Shown in pieces: positions 7,244-15,968 of a stretch of DNA of 64,000 bases (positions are counted from its first letter, which is position 1; every line of letters begins with the position of its first letter). Source of the DNA: CAVPTL01 sp963727235 (GTDB lineage Bacteria > Actinomycetota > Thermoleophilia > Gaiellales > JAICJC01); assembly GCA_963727235.1 (NCBI GenBank), contig CAVSFZ010000012.1:102861-166860 (forward strand), given 5' to 3'. Position numbers and translations under genes: made by a program. Under the pieces are notes generated by a model, which did not search any database, was not told the origin of the DNA, and saw nothing but the letters and a program-made list of their open reading frames with translations.

Positions 7244-9621
7244 CGATCGTCCTTTTTCGCCTTCGAACCGAGCTGCGTGCGCACTGGGGAACGTGGCTGG
7301 CCGTGGCGATCGTGGTGGCGCTCGGAGCCGGGGCGGTGATGGCGGGCATCGCGGGCGCCCGGCGGGCCGACTCGGTCGCGGCCAGGCTCTCCCAGGCTAC
7401 TCACCGAGCTGATGCCGTCGTCGAGAGCGGGTACTTTTACGGCAAGTCGAAGGTCGACGCCCACGGGATGGCTCGGCTGCCGCAGGTCTCAGCGGTGGGT
7501 CGGACAGACTTTCTGGTGATCGACGGCCGCACCCGCTCCGGAGCCATCGTGTGGCCGGACGAGAGCCCCGACCAGCTCAGCGTGTACGAGCCGGTGGGAC
7601 CGGTGGAGGCGCAGCGTCTCGACCGGCCCGTCGTGATCAGCGGGAGACGTCCTGACCCAACGCACCCCGACGAGGTGATGCTCGACCCCGCGTCTGCCCG
7701 GATCATGGGCTACGGCGTCGGCGACCACTTCGATCTGCGATTCGCCACGAAACGGTTCGTGCAGTACATCGACCTACACCACAAGGACTTCCGCTTCGAC
7801 CGCTCCCCAGGCAGCTACCGCAGCGGCCCACTGGTACGGCTGCACGTGGTGGGCGTGGGCACCAGCCTCGAGAGCACCGGGATCTGGCTCTCACCGGCGT
7901 TCTACCCCGCCCACGACCGCGGGATGTTACAGACGTGGGTGCGCGCCGACGCGTTCGCACTGCATGCAGGGGAAGCCGATATTTCAGGATTCAACACGGG
8001 AGTGGAGAGGCTCGCCGGCAATGCCAACTTCGGCTTCTTCGATAACCGGGACAGCACCATCGCCGCCCAGGACGCGGTCGATCTCGAGACCAGGATGGTG
8101 TGGGCGGTCGCAATCGTCGGTGCGCTGGCGATGCTCGTTTTGACCGTCACGTTGCTTGCCCGCCAGGCGGCGGGCGGCTCGCGAGACTGGGACGTCCTGC
8201 GGGCGGTGGGGATGCGTCGCCGGCAGTTGGTGTGGCTCGGCGCGACCCAAGGGGCGGTGGTGGGGTTCGTGGCTGCAGCGCTCGCAGTCGCGGTCGCGAT
8301 CGGTCTCTCGCCCGTGTTTCCGGTGGGGCGCGCCCACACGCTGGAGCCCTCACCTGGAGTCGCCGTCGATGCGGAGGTGATCATGGTCGGCGCACTTGCA
8401 ATCGTGTTGGTGTGCACGATCGCCTCGGGATTGGTCACATGGCGTATTGCCGCCCGGTTGAGGTCAATTCCGCGCTCACAGGGCGCCGACGGCGTGGATC
8501 GGCGTCTGCGACGGCTGCCACTGACAGCGGCGGCCGGTCTCAGCGGCGTGCTCGATCGAGGAGCGGCGCGCGCGTCGACGGCGACGACGCTGGTGGGCGC
8601 CACCGTCGCGGTGGCGGCGGTGTGCGCGGCCATCGTGGTGACCGCGAGCTTCGGCCATCTCCTGGCAAACCCGCCGCTGTACGGCCAGAACTGGGATCTC
8701 GAGGTCGGGGAGGGCGGATCGACCCAACCCTCGGAGGTGCCATTCCTCGATTCCAAACCGGCGGTGGGCGCATTCGCACAGGGCGCCACCGCCGCCACCC
8801 TTCACATCGATGGTGAGCAGACGGGCGTCCAGGCGATGACCCGCGGATCGGTGACACCGACCGTCAGCTCGGGACGCGCTCCCCGATCCGCGCGCGAGAT
8901 CCTCCTGGCATACCAGACGATGGCGTCGCTGCACGCGCACATTGGGTCATGGGTCGTAGTCCGCAGGCACCGACGCTCGGCGCGCATGCGGGTGGTCGGC
9001 GAGGGCCTGTTGCCACCGTCGTCTGCGAACGGGCTGGGCGACGGCGCTGCAGTCACGATCGGGGGGTTGAAGCTGCTGGTTCCCAAGAGCTTCGCCAGCC
9101 TTTTCCGGGTGCGCCTGGCTCCCGGGGTCAGCATGGCCACCGGGCTGGCCGACCTCAACCAGGGAGGAATGGTGGTGTTTCGCTCGGTGCCACCCGAGGC
9201 GGTCTCCGATACCGCCCGCCGAAGCTCGCTGGCCTACGCCATCGCGGCAATCGCAGTCGTGGTTGCTGTGGTTGCGCTGGCTCACTCACTGGTGGCGTCG
9301 GTACGCGACCGCCGCCGCGACTTGGCCGTGCTCAAGACGGTGGGCTTCGTGCGATCGCAGCTGTTGATGACCGTCATGTGGCAGGCGATCCTCGTGGCGA
9401 CCGTCGCGGTTGCCATCGGAATTCCGCTGGGGGTGACGATCGGAAGCTGGCTGTGGACGCAGATCGCCGGGGATATGGGCGTCCTTCGAGTCACCGTCCA
9501 GCCGACGTCGCTCCTGCTGGCGGTGATCCCGGCAGCGCTTGTGATTGCAAGCGTCACCGCGATCGTGCCCGGTCGAAGCGCAGCGCATACCCGGGCCGCA
9601 CAGGCCCTCCGCGCCGAATGA
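7240..9621 (+). CDS. FtsX-like ABC transporter permease
   Basis: A 793-residue membrane protein with the layout of two fused FtsX-type units. It has an N-terminal helix (~15-38) and a large extracytoplasmic loop (~40-285). Three helices follow at ~285-405, then a second anchored unit with a loop (~450-665) and a final three-helix FtsX domain (~670-785) containing 'DRRRDLAVLKTVGF'. Both FtsX cores contain the 'R..D..VLR.VGM/F...QL' coupling segment that contacts the ATPase. The GTG start overlaps the ATPase stop, and its stop overlaps the kinase ATG. The substrate cannot be read from the sequence. Confidence 0.9.
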   Translation: MTIVLFRLRTELRAHWGTWLAVAIVVALGAGAVMAGIAGARRADSVAARLSQATHRADAVVESGYFYGKSKVDAHGMARLPQVSAVGRTDFLVIDGRTRSGAIVWPDESPDQLSVYEPVGPVEAQRLDRPVVISGRRPDPTHPDEVMLDPASARIMGYGVGDHFDLRFATKRFVQYIDLHHKDFRFDRSPGSYRSGPLVRLHVVGVGTSLESTGIWLSPAFYPAHDRGMLQTWVRADAFALHAGEADISGFNTGVERLAGNANFGFFDNRDSTIAAQDAVDLETRMVWAVAIVGALAMLVLTVTLLARQAAGGSRDWDVLRAVGMRRRQLVWLGATQGAVVGFVAAALAVAVAIGLSPVFPVGRAHTLEPSPGVAVDAEVIMVGALAIVLVCTIASGLVTWRIAARLRSIPRSQGADGVDRRLRRLPLTAAAGLSGVLDRGAARASTATTLVGATVAVAAVCAAIVVTASFGHLLANPPLYGQNWDLEVGEGGSTQPSEVPFLDSKPAVGAFAQGATAATLHIDGEQTGVQAMTRGSVTPTVSSGRAPRSAREILLAYQTMASLHAHIGSWVVVRRHRRSARMRVVGEGLLPPSSANGLGDGAAVTIGGLKLLVPKSFASLFRVRLAPGVSMATGLADLNQGGMVVFRSVPPEAVSDTARRSSLAYAIAAIAVVVAVVALAHSLVASVRDRRRDLAVLKTVGFVRSQLLMTVMWQAILVATVAVAIGIPLGVTIGSWLWTQIAGDMGVLRVTVQPTSLLLAVIPAALVIASVTAIVPGRSAAHTRAAQALRAE

Positions 9622-10904
9622 ACGCCCGGCTCGCCGGTGCTGTCGCGATCGGCTGCCTGGTGGTTTCGGCCGGGTTGGTGATGCTGCTCGTCCTGGGGCA
9701 CTCCCCCACCACCGGCGAGCGTGGACTGCTCGCGGTTGCGCTGCTCGCCGTCGCCGTTTCGGCGGTCGCGTTCCAGCCACTGCGCAAGCGACTCGCTCGG
9801 CTCGGAGGCGACCGCGGCGGCGACCCCCGAGACGTGCTCGAGGCAGCCGGGGGCCGCCTGGCCCAGCCGCTACCGCTCGACGACCTGCTGACGGAGGTGG
9901 TCCAATCACTCCGAGCCGTGTTCGGGCTCGCCGCAGCCGATGTGTGGACCTGCGACGGGCTGGGACTCGAGCTGGCCGCATGCGATCCGTACCGGCCACC
10001 GCGCCGTGTCGACATCGCTTCGGCTGAAGCCAAGGCGATGCTGGGCGCCCACCTGGCCGGCCCGGCGTGGCTGCGGGTGTGGTTGCCGGAAATGCTCGAG
10101 GGCCGGCCGGAACGGCGCCTGCGCGCGGCCGTGATCCGACAGCCCGGCGAGCTGCTCGGGCTGATTGTGATCGAGCTTGCCGACGGGCAGGAGGAGCTCA
10201 CGGTCGCCCAGGAGCAGGCTCTGGCCGATCTCACCCGCCAGGTTGGCCTGACGCTCCAAAACGCCCGGCGGGCGGACGACCTACGGTTCTCGCGAGCGCG
10301 GGTGGTCGCCGCGGGAGACGCCGAACGCCGCCGGATCGAACGCGACCTGCATGACGGCGCCCAGCAGCACCTGGTGGCGATCTCGGTCAACCTCCGGATC
10401 GCCCGCGATCTGGCCGACTCCGAACCCGAGCGTGCGGCCGAGTTGCTGGGTCGGCTGGGCGAGGACATCGAAGCCGCCATGCGTGACCTGCGTGACCTGG
10501 CGCATGGGATCTACCCCCCGCTGCTTCAGCAACGGGGACTCGAGGACGCGTTGCGAGTGGCGTCTGACCGAACGCCACTCGACGTGATGTTCGAGACCGA
10601 CGGCCTCGGGCGGCATCCCCAGGATGTCGAGTCTGCGGTGTATTTCTGCTGCGTCGAGGCGATGCAGAATGCCACCAAGCACGCCGGGCAGGGTACAAAG
10701 GTGTCGATTCGCCTCGAGCAGATCGATGGACGGCTCGAGTTCGAGGTCTCAGACGACGGGCCGGGATTCGATCGCGCTGCCGTCAACGGTGGAGCAGGCC
10801 TGGTGGGGATGAGCGACCGGGTGGCCGCGCTGGGCGGTCGCCTCGATGTCGACTCCGGCGCCGGCCTGGGCACCAAGGTGCACGGCACGATCCCCTGTGA
10901 ATAA
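9618..10904 (+). CDS. NarL-family sensor histidine kinase with GAF domain
   Basis: A 428-residue membrane sensor kinase. Two helices (~5-27 and ~36-54) are followed by a GAF-like domain (~75-215). A HisKA_3 dimerisation domain follows with phospho-acceptor His245 in ERDLHDGAQQHL, then a HATPase domain with 'EAMQNATKHA' (N box) and 'VSDDGPGFD' (G1). It starts inside the permease stop (ATGA), so sensor and transporter are co-expressed. The response regulator gene converges on it. The final Glu codon and the TAA stop are supplied by a palindromic repeat (10897-10927). Confidence 0.92.
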   Translation: MNARLAGAVAIGCLVVSAGLVMLLVLGHSPTTGERGLLAVALLAVAVSAVAFQPLRKRLARLGGDRGGDPRDVLEAAGGRLAQPLPLDDLLTEVVQSLRAVFGLAAADVWTCDGLGLELAACDPYRPPRRVDIASAEAKAMLGAHLAGPAWLRVWLPEMLEGRPERRLRAAVIRQPGELLGLIVIELADGQEELTVAQEQALADLTRQVGLTLQNARRADDLRFSRARVVAAGDAERRRIERDLHDGAQQHLVAISVNLRIARDLADSEPERAAELLGRLGEDIEAAMRDLRDLAHGIYPPLLQQRGLEDALRVASDRTPLDVMFETDGLGRHPQDVESAVYFCCVEAMQNATKHAGQGTKVSIRLEQIDGRLEFEVSDDGPGFDRAAVNGGAGLVGMSDRVAALGGRLDVDSGAGLGTKVHGTIPCE

Positions 10905-10927
10905 CTGTGCCAGGCACCGTTATTCAC
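10897..10927. repeat. Palindromic repeat, copy 1 (between convergent kinase and regulator)
   Basis: A 31-nt inverted repeat with arms GTGAATAACTGTGCC and GGCACCGTTATTCAC around a single A; one base pair is mismatched. The left arm supplies Glu-TAA to the kinase on the plus strand. The right arm supplies Glu-TAA to the response regulator on the minus strand, so both genes end inside the element. A GC-rich stem followed by TTATT on both strands would work as a bidirectional terminator. It is related to copies at 45720, 58262, 62226 and 62272. Confidence 0.9.
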
Positions 10928-11588
10928 CCGCCTCGGAGAGGTACACCAGCACCGCCTTGACCCGCTTGTGCGTGTCCATCTCGTAGGACAGCCCCAGCTT
11001 TCCGAAGATCGAGTGGATGTACTTCTCGACCGAGCGCTCGGTGATCACCATCGCGGCGGCGATTGCGGCGTTGTTTTTGCCCTTGGCCATCTCCGAAAGA
11101 ATTTCCCGCTCCCGCGGCGTGAGATCGGCGAGCTGAGATTGCTCTGCGGTCATTCGAGCCGCGACCAGGGCGTCGACGATGCTCGCATCCACCACCGAGC
11201 CGCCGGCGGCCACCGAGTGGATCGCGGCGGTCAACTCGTCAACGTGGGCCAACCGCTCTTTCAGCAGATACGCCCGGCCGGCGGAGCCGTGCTCGAACAG
11301 CGTGATCGCATATCGCGCGTTGGCAAACTGGCTCAGCACCACGACGCCGATCTGGGGATGGTGCGTCCGGAGCCAGGCCGCCGCGCGGATACCCTCGTCG
11401 GCGAAGTCGGGAGGCATCCGCACGTCGGTCACCACCACGTCCGGCACCAGCTCGGCCACCGAGTCGGTCAGGCCCGCCAGATCGCCGCACACCCCGGCGA
11501 TCTCGATCTCCGGCTCGCGCTCGAGCAGCCGGGTGACACCCTCACGCACGAGATAGCTGTCTTCGGCCAGGACGATCCTGATCGCCAT
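10920..11588 (-). CDS. NarL/FixJ-family response regulator
   Basis: A 222-residue two-component regulator. The receiver domain (1-125) has acidic residues Glu9-Asp10, phospho-acceptor Asp55 in VVVTDVRMP and Lys110 in YLLKERL. A LuxR-type HTH (~153-215) reads 'LTPREREILSEMAKGKNNAAIA...ITERSVEKYIHSIFGKL'. It pairs naturally with the NarL-type kinase encoded convergently, with which it shares the palindrome at its 3' end. It is 9 nt downstream of the NlpC/P60 gene on the same strand, so peptidoglycan hydrolase and regulator may be co-transcribed. Confidence 0.93.
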   Translation of the reverse strand: MAIRIVLAEDSYLVREGVTRLLEREPEIEIAGVCGDLAGLTDSVAELVPDVVVTDVRMPPDFADEGIRAAAWLRTHHPQIGVVVLSQFANARYAITLFEHGSAGRAYLLKERLAHVDELTAAIHSVAAGGSVVDASIVDALVAARMTAEQSQLADLTPREREILSEMAKGKNNAAIAAAMVITERSVEKYIHSIFGKLGLSYEMDTHKRVKAVLVYLSEAGE

Positions 11589-11597
11589 CCGGCGAGC

Positions 11598-12206
11598 TTA
11601 CTCCGCGGAGCGTGTGAGGCGGCCGCCGTCCTCGTTGGGCCCAGGCAGAGTGAGCTGGTGGATCACAACCCCGAACAGCCGAGAAAGCTCTCGCTTGGCT
11701 TTCGCGTCGCCAGCGTGGTGGTGGTGTCTGCGCGGCAACTGTGACCCCTGCACGCGGACAGCGCCCACGTAGGTGTCTGCATACCAGCCGGTGTTGAGGC
11801 TATCGATGGAGACCACAGTGCCGGTATGCGGCGCGTGGATGAAGCGCCCGTGCCCCAGATAGAGGCCGACGTGGTTGAGGCCGTCGAAGAATACGAGATC
11901 GCCGGGGAGAAGCTGCGAGCGGGACACGTGGCGGCCGGCATCCCACTGGCCGTAGCTCGAGTGCGGAAGCGTGATGCCGAGCTTGAGGTACACATACCGG
12001 GTGAACCCTGAGCAGTCGAATCCACTGGGGGTGGAGCCAGCCCACTGGTACGGCACTCCCCGGAGGTGAAGCGACTGCCCGGCGGCCGAATCGGCGACCG
12101 TGACAACGTCCGGCTGAGGTACCGCGCCCGGTAAATACACGGAGGCCTGGGCGGTCGCAGGAGCAACAAGCAAGAGCGTCAAAACGAGAGCGATCGATCG
12201 TGGCAT
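11598..12206 (-). CDS. NlpC/P60 family secreted peptidoglycan hydrolase
   Basis: A 202-residue exported protein. The ATG at 12206 gives a signal peptide (cleavage near AQA-S, residue ~22). The NlpC/P60 domain spans ~45-165 with catalytic Cys65 in GFDCSGF, His112 in LNHVGLYLG and a third polar residue His124 in FIHAPHTG. These enzymes cleave peptide stems of peptidoglycan. The C-terminus carries a His-rich patch 'RRHHHHAGD'. The reading frame remains open upstream but shows no conserved sequence, so the start was set at the signal peptide. Confidence 0.9.
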   Translation of the reverse strand: MPRSIALVLTLLLVAPATAQASVYLPGAVPQPDVVTVADSAAGQSLHLRGVPYQWAGSTPSGFDCSGFTRYVYLKLGITLPHSSYGQWDAGRHVSRSQLLPGDLVFFDGLNHVGLYLGHGRFIHAPHTGTVVSIDSLNTGWYADTYVGAVRVQGSQLPRRHHHHAGDAKAKRELSRLFGVVIHQLTLPGPNEDGGRLTRSAE

Positions 12207-12369
12207 ACCGACACAATCAAGCACAAGGTCGTCACAATGTCCAATCGGAAGTGCAACGTGCGGCGCAATCGCAAGACCCGGTAGAGCAGTACTTGACTGA
12301 TTCCAGCAGTGATCCAAGCCGTAACGTTTTCGGGGCGGCGGCCTGCGAGACTGGGACGGTGGACATCCT

Positions 12370-13635
12370 ATGAAGCCTGTCTCGTGGGCGATCTTCGTGG
12401 TCATCTGCGTCCTGTACGCGGTTGGTGCGTATTTCGGTTGGTTGACACGGGCGCAGGACAACGGGGGCAGTTGGGGCACGGGCAGCGTCGCGCCCTCGAT
12501 CGCATTCGCGGTAACCACGTTCATGTTTCCGTTGGTAGGGATGCTGATCGCGACCCGCCGGCCGGGCAACTCCATCGCCTGGCTTCTGCTCGGGATCGGC
12601 CTGTGCTGGGGCATTGATGCCGTGGCCTCGAGCACAGCCACCTACGGGCTCGAGATGCATCACGGCTCCCAGCAGGCGGCGCGCGTGGCCGCCGCCTTCG
12701 ACAACGTGCTGTGGCTACCGGCCATCGGTTTGATGGGGACGTTTCTGATCCTGCTGTTCCCCGACGGGCATCTCCTCGGCCCGCGCTGGCGCTGGGTGGC
12801 GTGGCTGGCGGGAGTCACGATCGCGCTGGGTTCGGCGACGATCTTCTTCGACCCCGGTCCGATGAGCGACAGCTCGTTCCCCAAGGCGGTCAACCCGTTC
12901 GGGATCGAGCCGCTGGCTGGTGTCTTTGCCTGGTCTCGGGCGGTCGTGATCCTTCTCCCAGTAGCCATCCTGGGCTCAGCGGCGAGCCTCGTGGTGCGGT
13001 ATCGCCGATCCCAGGGCGACGAGCGGCTGCAGATGAAATGGCTGGCCACCGCCGCCGGGCTGGTGGCGGTCATCTACGGCGTCGTCGAGATCACGTCGAT
13101 CTCGCTCGAAAGCCCGCTCAACACCGTGCCGCCGTGGTTGCAAGTCCTCCAAGACGTCGCACTCATGAGTTTCTGCGTGATCCCGATCTCGATCGGCTTT
13201 GCGGTACTCCGTTACCGCCTCTACGAGATCGACGTGATCATCCGCCGCACACTCGTCTACACGTTTCTTGCCGCAGTCCTGATCGGTCTCTACCTGGCCG
13301 GAGTCACCATCCTCAGCGCGGCTTTGCAGACGATCACCGGACAGTCGGGAACACTCGCCGTCACCATCTCAACACTGGCGATTGCCGCTGTATTCCAGCC
13401 GCTGCGCAGCCGCATCCAACACACCGTGGATCACCGCCTCTACCGCCCGAAATACAACGCAGCTCAAACGCTCCACGCGTTCAGTGGGACGCTGCGCGAC
13501 CAGATCGAGCTCGACACGCTCTCAGCCGGCGTGCTCGACGTCGTCAACGTCACCCTCCAACCCCGGTCGGCCAGCCTCTGGCTCCGACCCGCGACTCCAC
13601 ACACCCCTACGCCGAGTCACCCTCCGAGGGATTGA
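12370..13635 (+). CDS. Multi-helix sensor-like membrane protein without kinase domain
   Basis: A 421-residue protein with about eight to nine hydrophobic helices in residues 1-345. These are followed by a short cytoplasmic segment 'QPLRSRIQHTVDHRLYRPKYNAAQTLHAFSGTLRD...SLWLRP'. That linker is the one that, in many actinobacterial sensor kinases, joins the membrane sensor to GAF/HisKA_3 domains. Here the protein ends at it, so no phospho-acceptor His or ATP site exists. Truncation of a former kinase or a stand-alone sensor are both possible. The ATG is preceded only weakly by a ribosome site. Its end overlaps a small zinc-finger-like gene on the other strand by 29 nt. Confidence 0.75.
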   Translation: MKPVSWAIFVVICVLYAVGAYFGWLTRAQDNGGSWGTGSVAPSIAFAVTTFMFPLVGMLIATRRPGNSIAWLLLGIGLCWGIDAVASSTATYGLEMHHGSQQAARVAAAFDNVLWLPAIGLMGTFLILLFPDGHLLGPRWRWVAWLAGVTIALGSATIFFDPGPMSDSSFPKAVNPFGIEPLAGVFAWSRAVVILLPVAILGSAASLVVRYRRSQGDERLQMKWLATAAGLVAVIYGVVEITSISLESPLNTVPPWLQVLQDVALMSFCVIPISIGFAVLRYRLYEIDVIIRRTLVYTFLAAVLIGLYLAGVTILSAALQTITGQSGTLAVTISTLAIAAVFQPLRSRIQHTVDHRLYRPKYNAAQTLHAFSGTLRDQIELDTLSAGVLDVVNVTLQPRSASLWLRPATPHTPTPSHPPRD

Positions 13636-13792
13636 AGTGTCGGCGGAGTACGTCCATCTGCCCCGACCGGTGGAGTCGATCCCAGTCGTCTGCGTGGCGC
13701 ACGCAGAGCTTGAGCAGCGGCAGGTCCGCACCCAACTCGTAGTGAGTGCTACCCGCCGTTCGGTCGCATCCGGGCCAATCGCACGTCGCCAT
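13607..13792 (-). CDS. Small Cys/His protein, possible zinc finger
   Basis: A 61-residue protein from ATG 13792. It has CDWPGC near the N-terminus (Cys4, Cys9) and LCVRHADDWDRLH further on, giving a Cys-Cys/Cys-His set that could bind one zinc ion. The C-terminus is polar. No homologue is named with confidence. It overlaps the end of the sensor-like gene on the other strand by 29 nt. Support is the plausible metal motif and coding-like composition; a chance frame is possible. Confidence 0.45.
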   Translation of the reverse strand: MATCDWPGCDRTAGSTHYELGADLPLLKLCVRHADDWDRLHRSGQMDVLRRHFNPSEGDSA

Positions 13793-14004
13793 CGCGCTCC
13801 AGTATCCCTCGCAGTCGTGAGCATGCGCATCTCCGAGAAGATCGGTACATGCGGGCGCGAACGAATAGGGACGGCCATCTCGGCCGCTCCACACCGCACT
13901 TCGCCGCCGCGTACGGTCCGCGCCGTCTCGCAATCCGGAGATCAACCTGCGAGACTGAGATCCCGCGTGCAGATCAACTGCCCGCCTACCTCGGAGGGCC
14001 AACA

Positions 14005-14301
14005 ATGGTCGCAAGGACATCAACGTGGGCAGGGTCGCCAGAAGCGCTCGACAAGTGGGCCGACCACGTAACCACCACTGTGTCGGGATTCATCGCCGGC
14101 CTTCCGGGAAACGCCGGCGGCGTGTTCCTGGTTGATCGCGATTCGGGCACCGCCCTGACTCTGACGCTGTGGGAGAGCGAGGAGGCCGCGGCCGAGACCG
14201 ATAAGTTCGCGGATCAGAGCCGGGCAAGCACCGTCGATGCGACCGGCGTGCAGCTCGTCACGCGTGGCGCCTACACGGTCGTCGCCCAGGTCTCAGCGTA
14301 G
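14005..14301 (+). CDS. Small ferredoxin-like-fold (ABM/dimeric alpha-beta barrel-type) protein
   Basis: A 98-residue protein starting at ATG 14005 with GGAGGG 8 nt upstream. The pattern 'STWAGSPEALDKWADHVTTTV...LPGNAGGVFLVDRDSGTALTLTLWESEEAAAET' matches the dimeric alpha-beta barrel fold of antibiotic-biosynthesis-monooxygenase-like and stress-responsive proteins. These bind small ligands or act as cofactor-free oxygenases. No catalytic residue can be assigned, so the function is open. The 212 nt upstream (13793-14004) shows no gene. A hairpin terminator follows at 14327. Confidence 0.65.
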   Translation: MVARTSTWAGSPEALDKWADHVTTTVSGFIAGLPGNAGGVFLVDRDSGTALTLTLWESEEAAAETDKFADQSRASTVDATGVQLVTRGAYTVVAQVSA

Positions 14302-14326
14302 AGCACGATCTGCAGAGGCGGTTAAC

Positions 14327-14356
14327 GCAGAAACCGCCTCGAAAGGCGGCTTCTGT
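14327..14356. terminator. Hairpin terminator between convergent gene and tRNA
   Basis: The arms GCAGAAACCGCCT and AGGCGGCTTCTGT pair around a CGAA tetraloop with one mismatch and a terminal G-U pair. It lies 25 nt past the stop of the plus-strand gene and 3 nt past the 3' end of the minus-strand tRNA. It can therefore end both transcripts. Confidence 0.65.
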
Positions 14357-14359
14357 GGA

Positions 14360-14433
<74 letters not shown>

Positions 14434-14484
14434 CCGGAACCCGACATTCTACCACAGGGACCGTCGGTTGATAGCATCCCGCGG

Positions 14485-14800
14485 GTGATCTGGTGGCTGG
14501 TGCTGATATGGCTCGTGGTGGTCGGAGTGCCTACCGGCTACGTCGGCGTGCGGGGCATCAAGACGATGCGTCGCGCCTCGAAACTCCAGGCCGAGGTGCA
14601 GACCCAGATCGCGGCGATGCAGACCGGCGGGCTCGCGACGCTGACGGCGCGCCAAGCTGAGCTCCAGCAGAATCTCGAGCGGCTGACGTTGGTGATGAAC
14701 CGTCTGAACGCGTCGCTCGGCCACTCTGCGAATGCTGATCGACAGGTGGAAGGCGGCGATCGCCCCACTTCGGTTTGCATTGCGGATGCTGCGCGGGTGA
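14485..14800 (+). CDS. Small membrane protein with coiled coil, frameshifted, upstream of Ppx
   Basis: One N-terminal helix 'IWWLVLIWLVVVGVPTGYVGV' is followed by a charged coiled-coil region (residues ~30-80, 'AELQQNLERLTLVMNRLNASL'). The frame changes near 14735. After it the sequence 'LIDRWKAAIAPLRFALRMLRG' reads to a TGA at 14798-14800, which overlaps the GTG of the phosphatase gene. Without the shift the two products would be fused in one frame. The function is unknown. Its position and coupling suggest co-expression with Ppx. Confidence 0.65.
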
Positions 14801-15724
14801 GCACCGCCGGAGACGACGACCACCGCCGCGTCGGCGCGATCGACATCGGCACGAATTCGATCCGTCTGCTGGTGTGTGACGTGGATGCGGGCGAGATCGC
14901 CGAGGTCGAGCGGCTGCTGACGATCACACGGCTCGGCGACGGCGTGGATGCCAACGGCACGATCAACGACGCCGCCCTGGAACGCGCCCACGCGGCCCTG
15001 CAGCGCTACGCCGAGCGGGCGCAGCAGCTGCACGCCGAACACGTGCTGGCGGTCGCCACCAGCGCCGTTCGGGATGCCGCCAACGGACGGGAGTTTCTGG
15101 CCGAGATCGAGCGTCGGTACGGGTTTGAGTGCCGGCTTCTGACCGGGGACGAGGAGGCTCGCACCACCTTCCGCGGTGTCACCTCTCGGCGGGCCGCCTC
15201 CGAAGGCACGCTGATCTGCGACATCGGGGGAGGCTCGACCGAGTTCGTGCTGGGAGATAGCTCCGGGGTCGTCGACCAGATCAGCCTCAACATCGGCTGC
15301 GTGCGCATGTCCGAGCGCTACCTCGACTCCTCCCCACCCCCGGCCGAATCTGTCGCTGCCCTGCGGGCGGCGGCCGCCGAGGTGATACCCCGCGCCCTGA
15401 CCGACGCCACCCGCGAGTTGATCGGCGTGGCCGGGACGATCACCACGCTGGCCACGATCGACCTCGGCCTCGAGTCGGAGCTGCCCGAGGTGATCGACGG
15501 CCACGTGCTCACGGCCGCAACCATCGAGCGACTGCTGGGTGACCTCGTCGGCACTGACCCTGGACGAACTCAAGCAGGTGCGTGGCCTGATGCCCGCCCG
15601 CGCGGTCACGATCGTCGCCGGCGCCGCGATCCTGGCAGAGGTGGTCGCCGCCTGCGGCACCGGCGAGGTGCACGTGTCGGAGCGCGACATCCTCCACGGC
15701 GCCGCCCTGATGGCAGCGGAGTGA
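14797..15724 (+). CDS. ppx: Exopolyphosphatase / pppGpp phosphohydrolase family, frameshifted near the 3' end
   Basis: Member of the sugar-kinase/actin-like Ppx/GppA superfamily, hydrolysing polyphosphate or pppGpp in the cytoplasm. Visible motifs are 'GAIDIGTNSIRLLV' (phosphate 1), 'VATSAVRDAANG', 'LLTGDEEA', 'LICDIGGGSTEFVLG' (phosphate 2) and 'LIGVAGTITTLATI'. The frame breaks near 15545, after which 'LTLDELKQVRGLMPARAVTIVAGAAIL...VSERDILHGAALMAAE' completes the usual ~305-residue enzyme. In many actinobacteria ppx sits beside ftsB and DUF501. Here those genes are 43 kb away. Confidence 0.88.
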
Positions 15725-15759
15725 CGCGGGCCGCGACGGCGGGGATACTACGGACGTAA

Positions 15760-15846
15760 GCCCGGGTGGCGGAGTTGGTAGACGCGGTCGACTTTAAAAT
15801 CGACTTCCCCAGTTGGGGAGCGCGAGTTCGAGTCTCGCCCCGGGCA
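15760..15846 (+). tRNA. tRNA-Leu (TAA) with an 8-nt anticodon loop
   Basis: An 87-nt class II tRNA with acceptor GCCCGGG/CCCGGGC, a long variable arm (TTCCCCAGTTGGGGAG) and T arm GCGAG-TTCGAGT-CTCGC. The anticodon stem GTCGA/TCGAC encloses CTTTAAAA, eight bases where seven are expected. Removing one T gives the normal CTTAAAA loop with anticodon TAA. The extra T is most simply a homopolymer error. CCA is not encoded. Confidence 0.92.
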
Positions 15847-15968
15847 CTGCCTCACGGCCAACTACCGAGAGTTGTTCTCGGTGTTCGGGGCTGACCAGCC
15901 GGGGATCGTCCTTGCGTGGCGGCGTTCGTGTTGCCTGGTGGGGGTCGTGTGCTGTTTGATGTGGGGCT

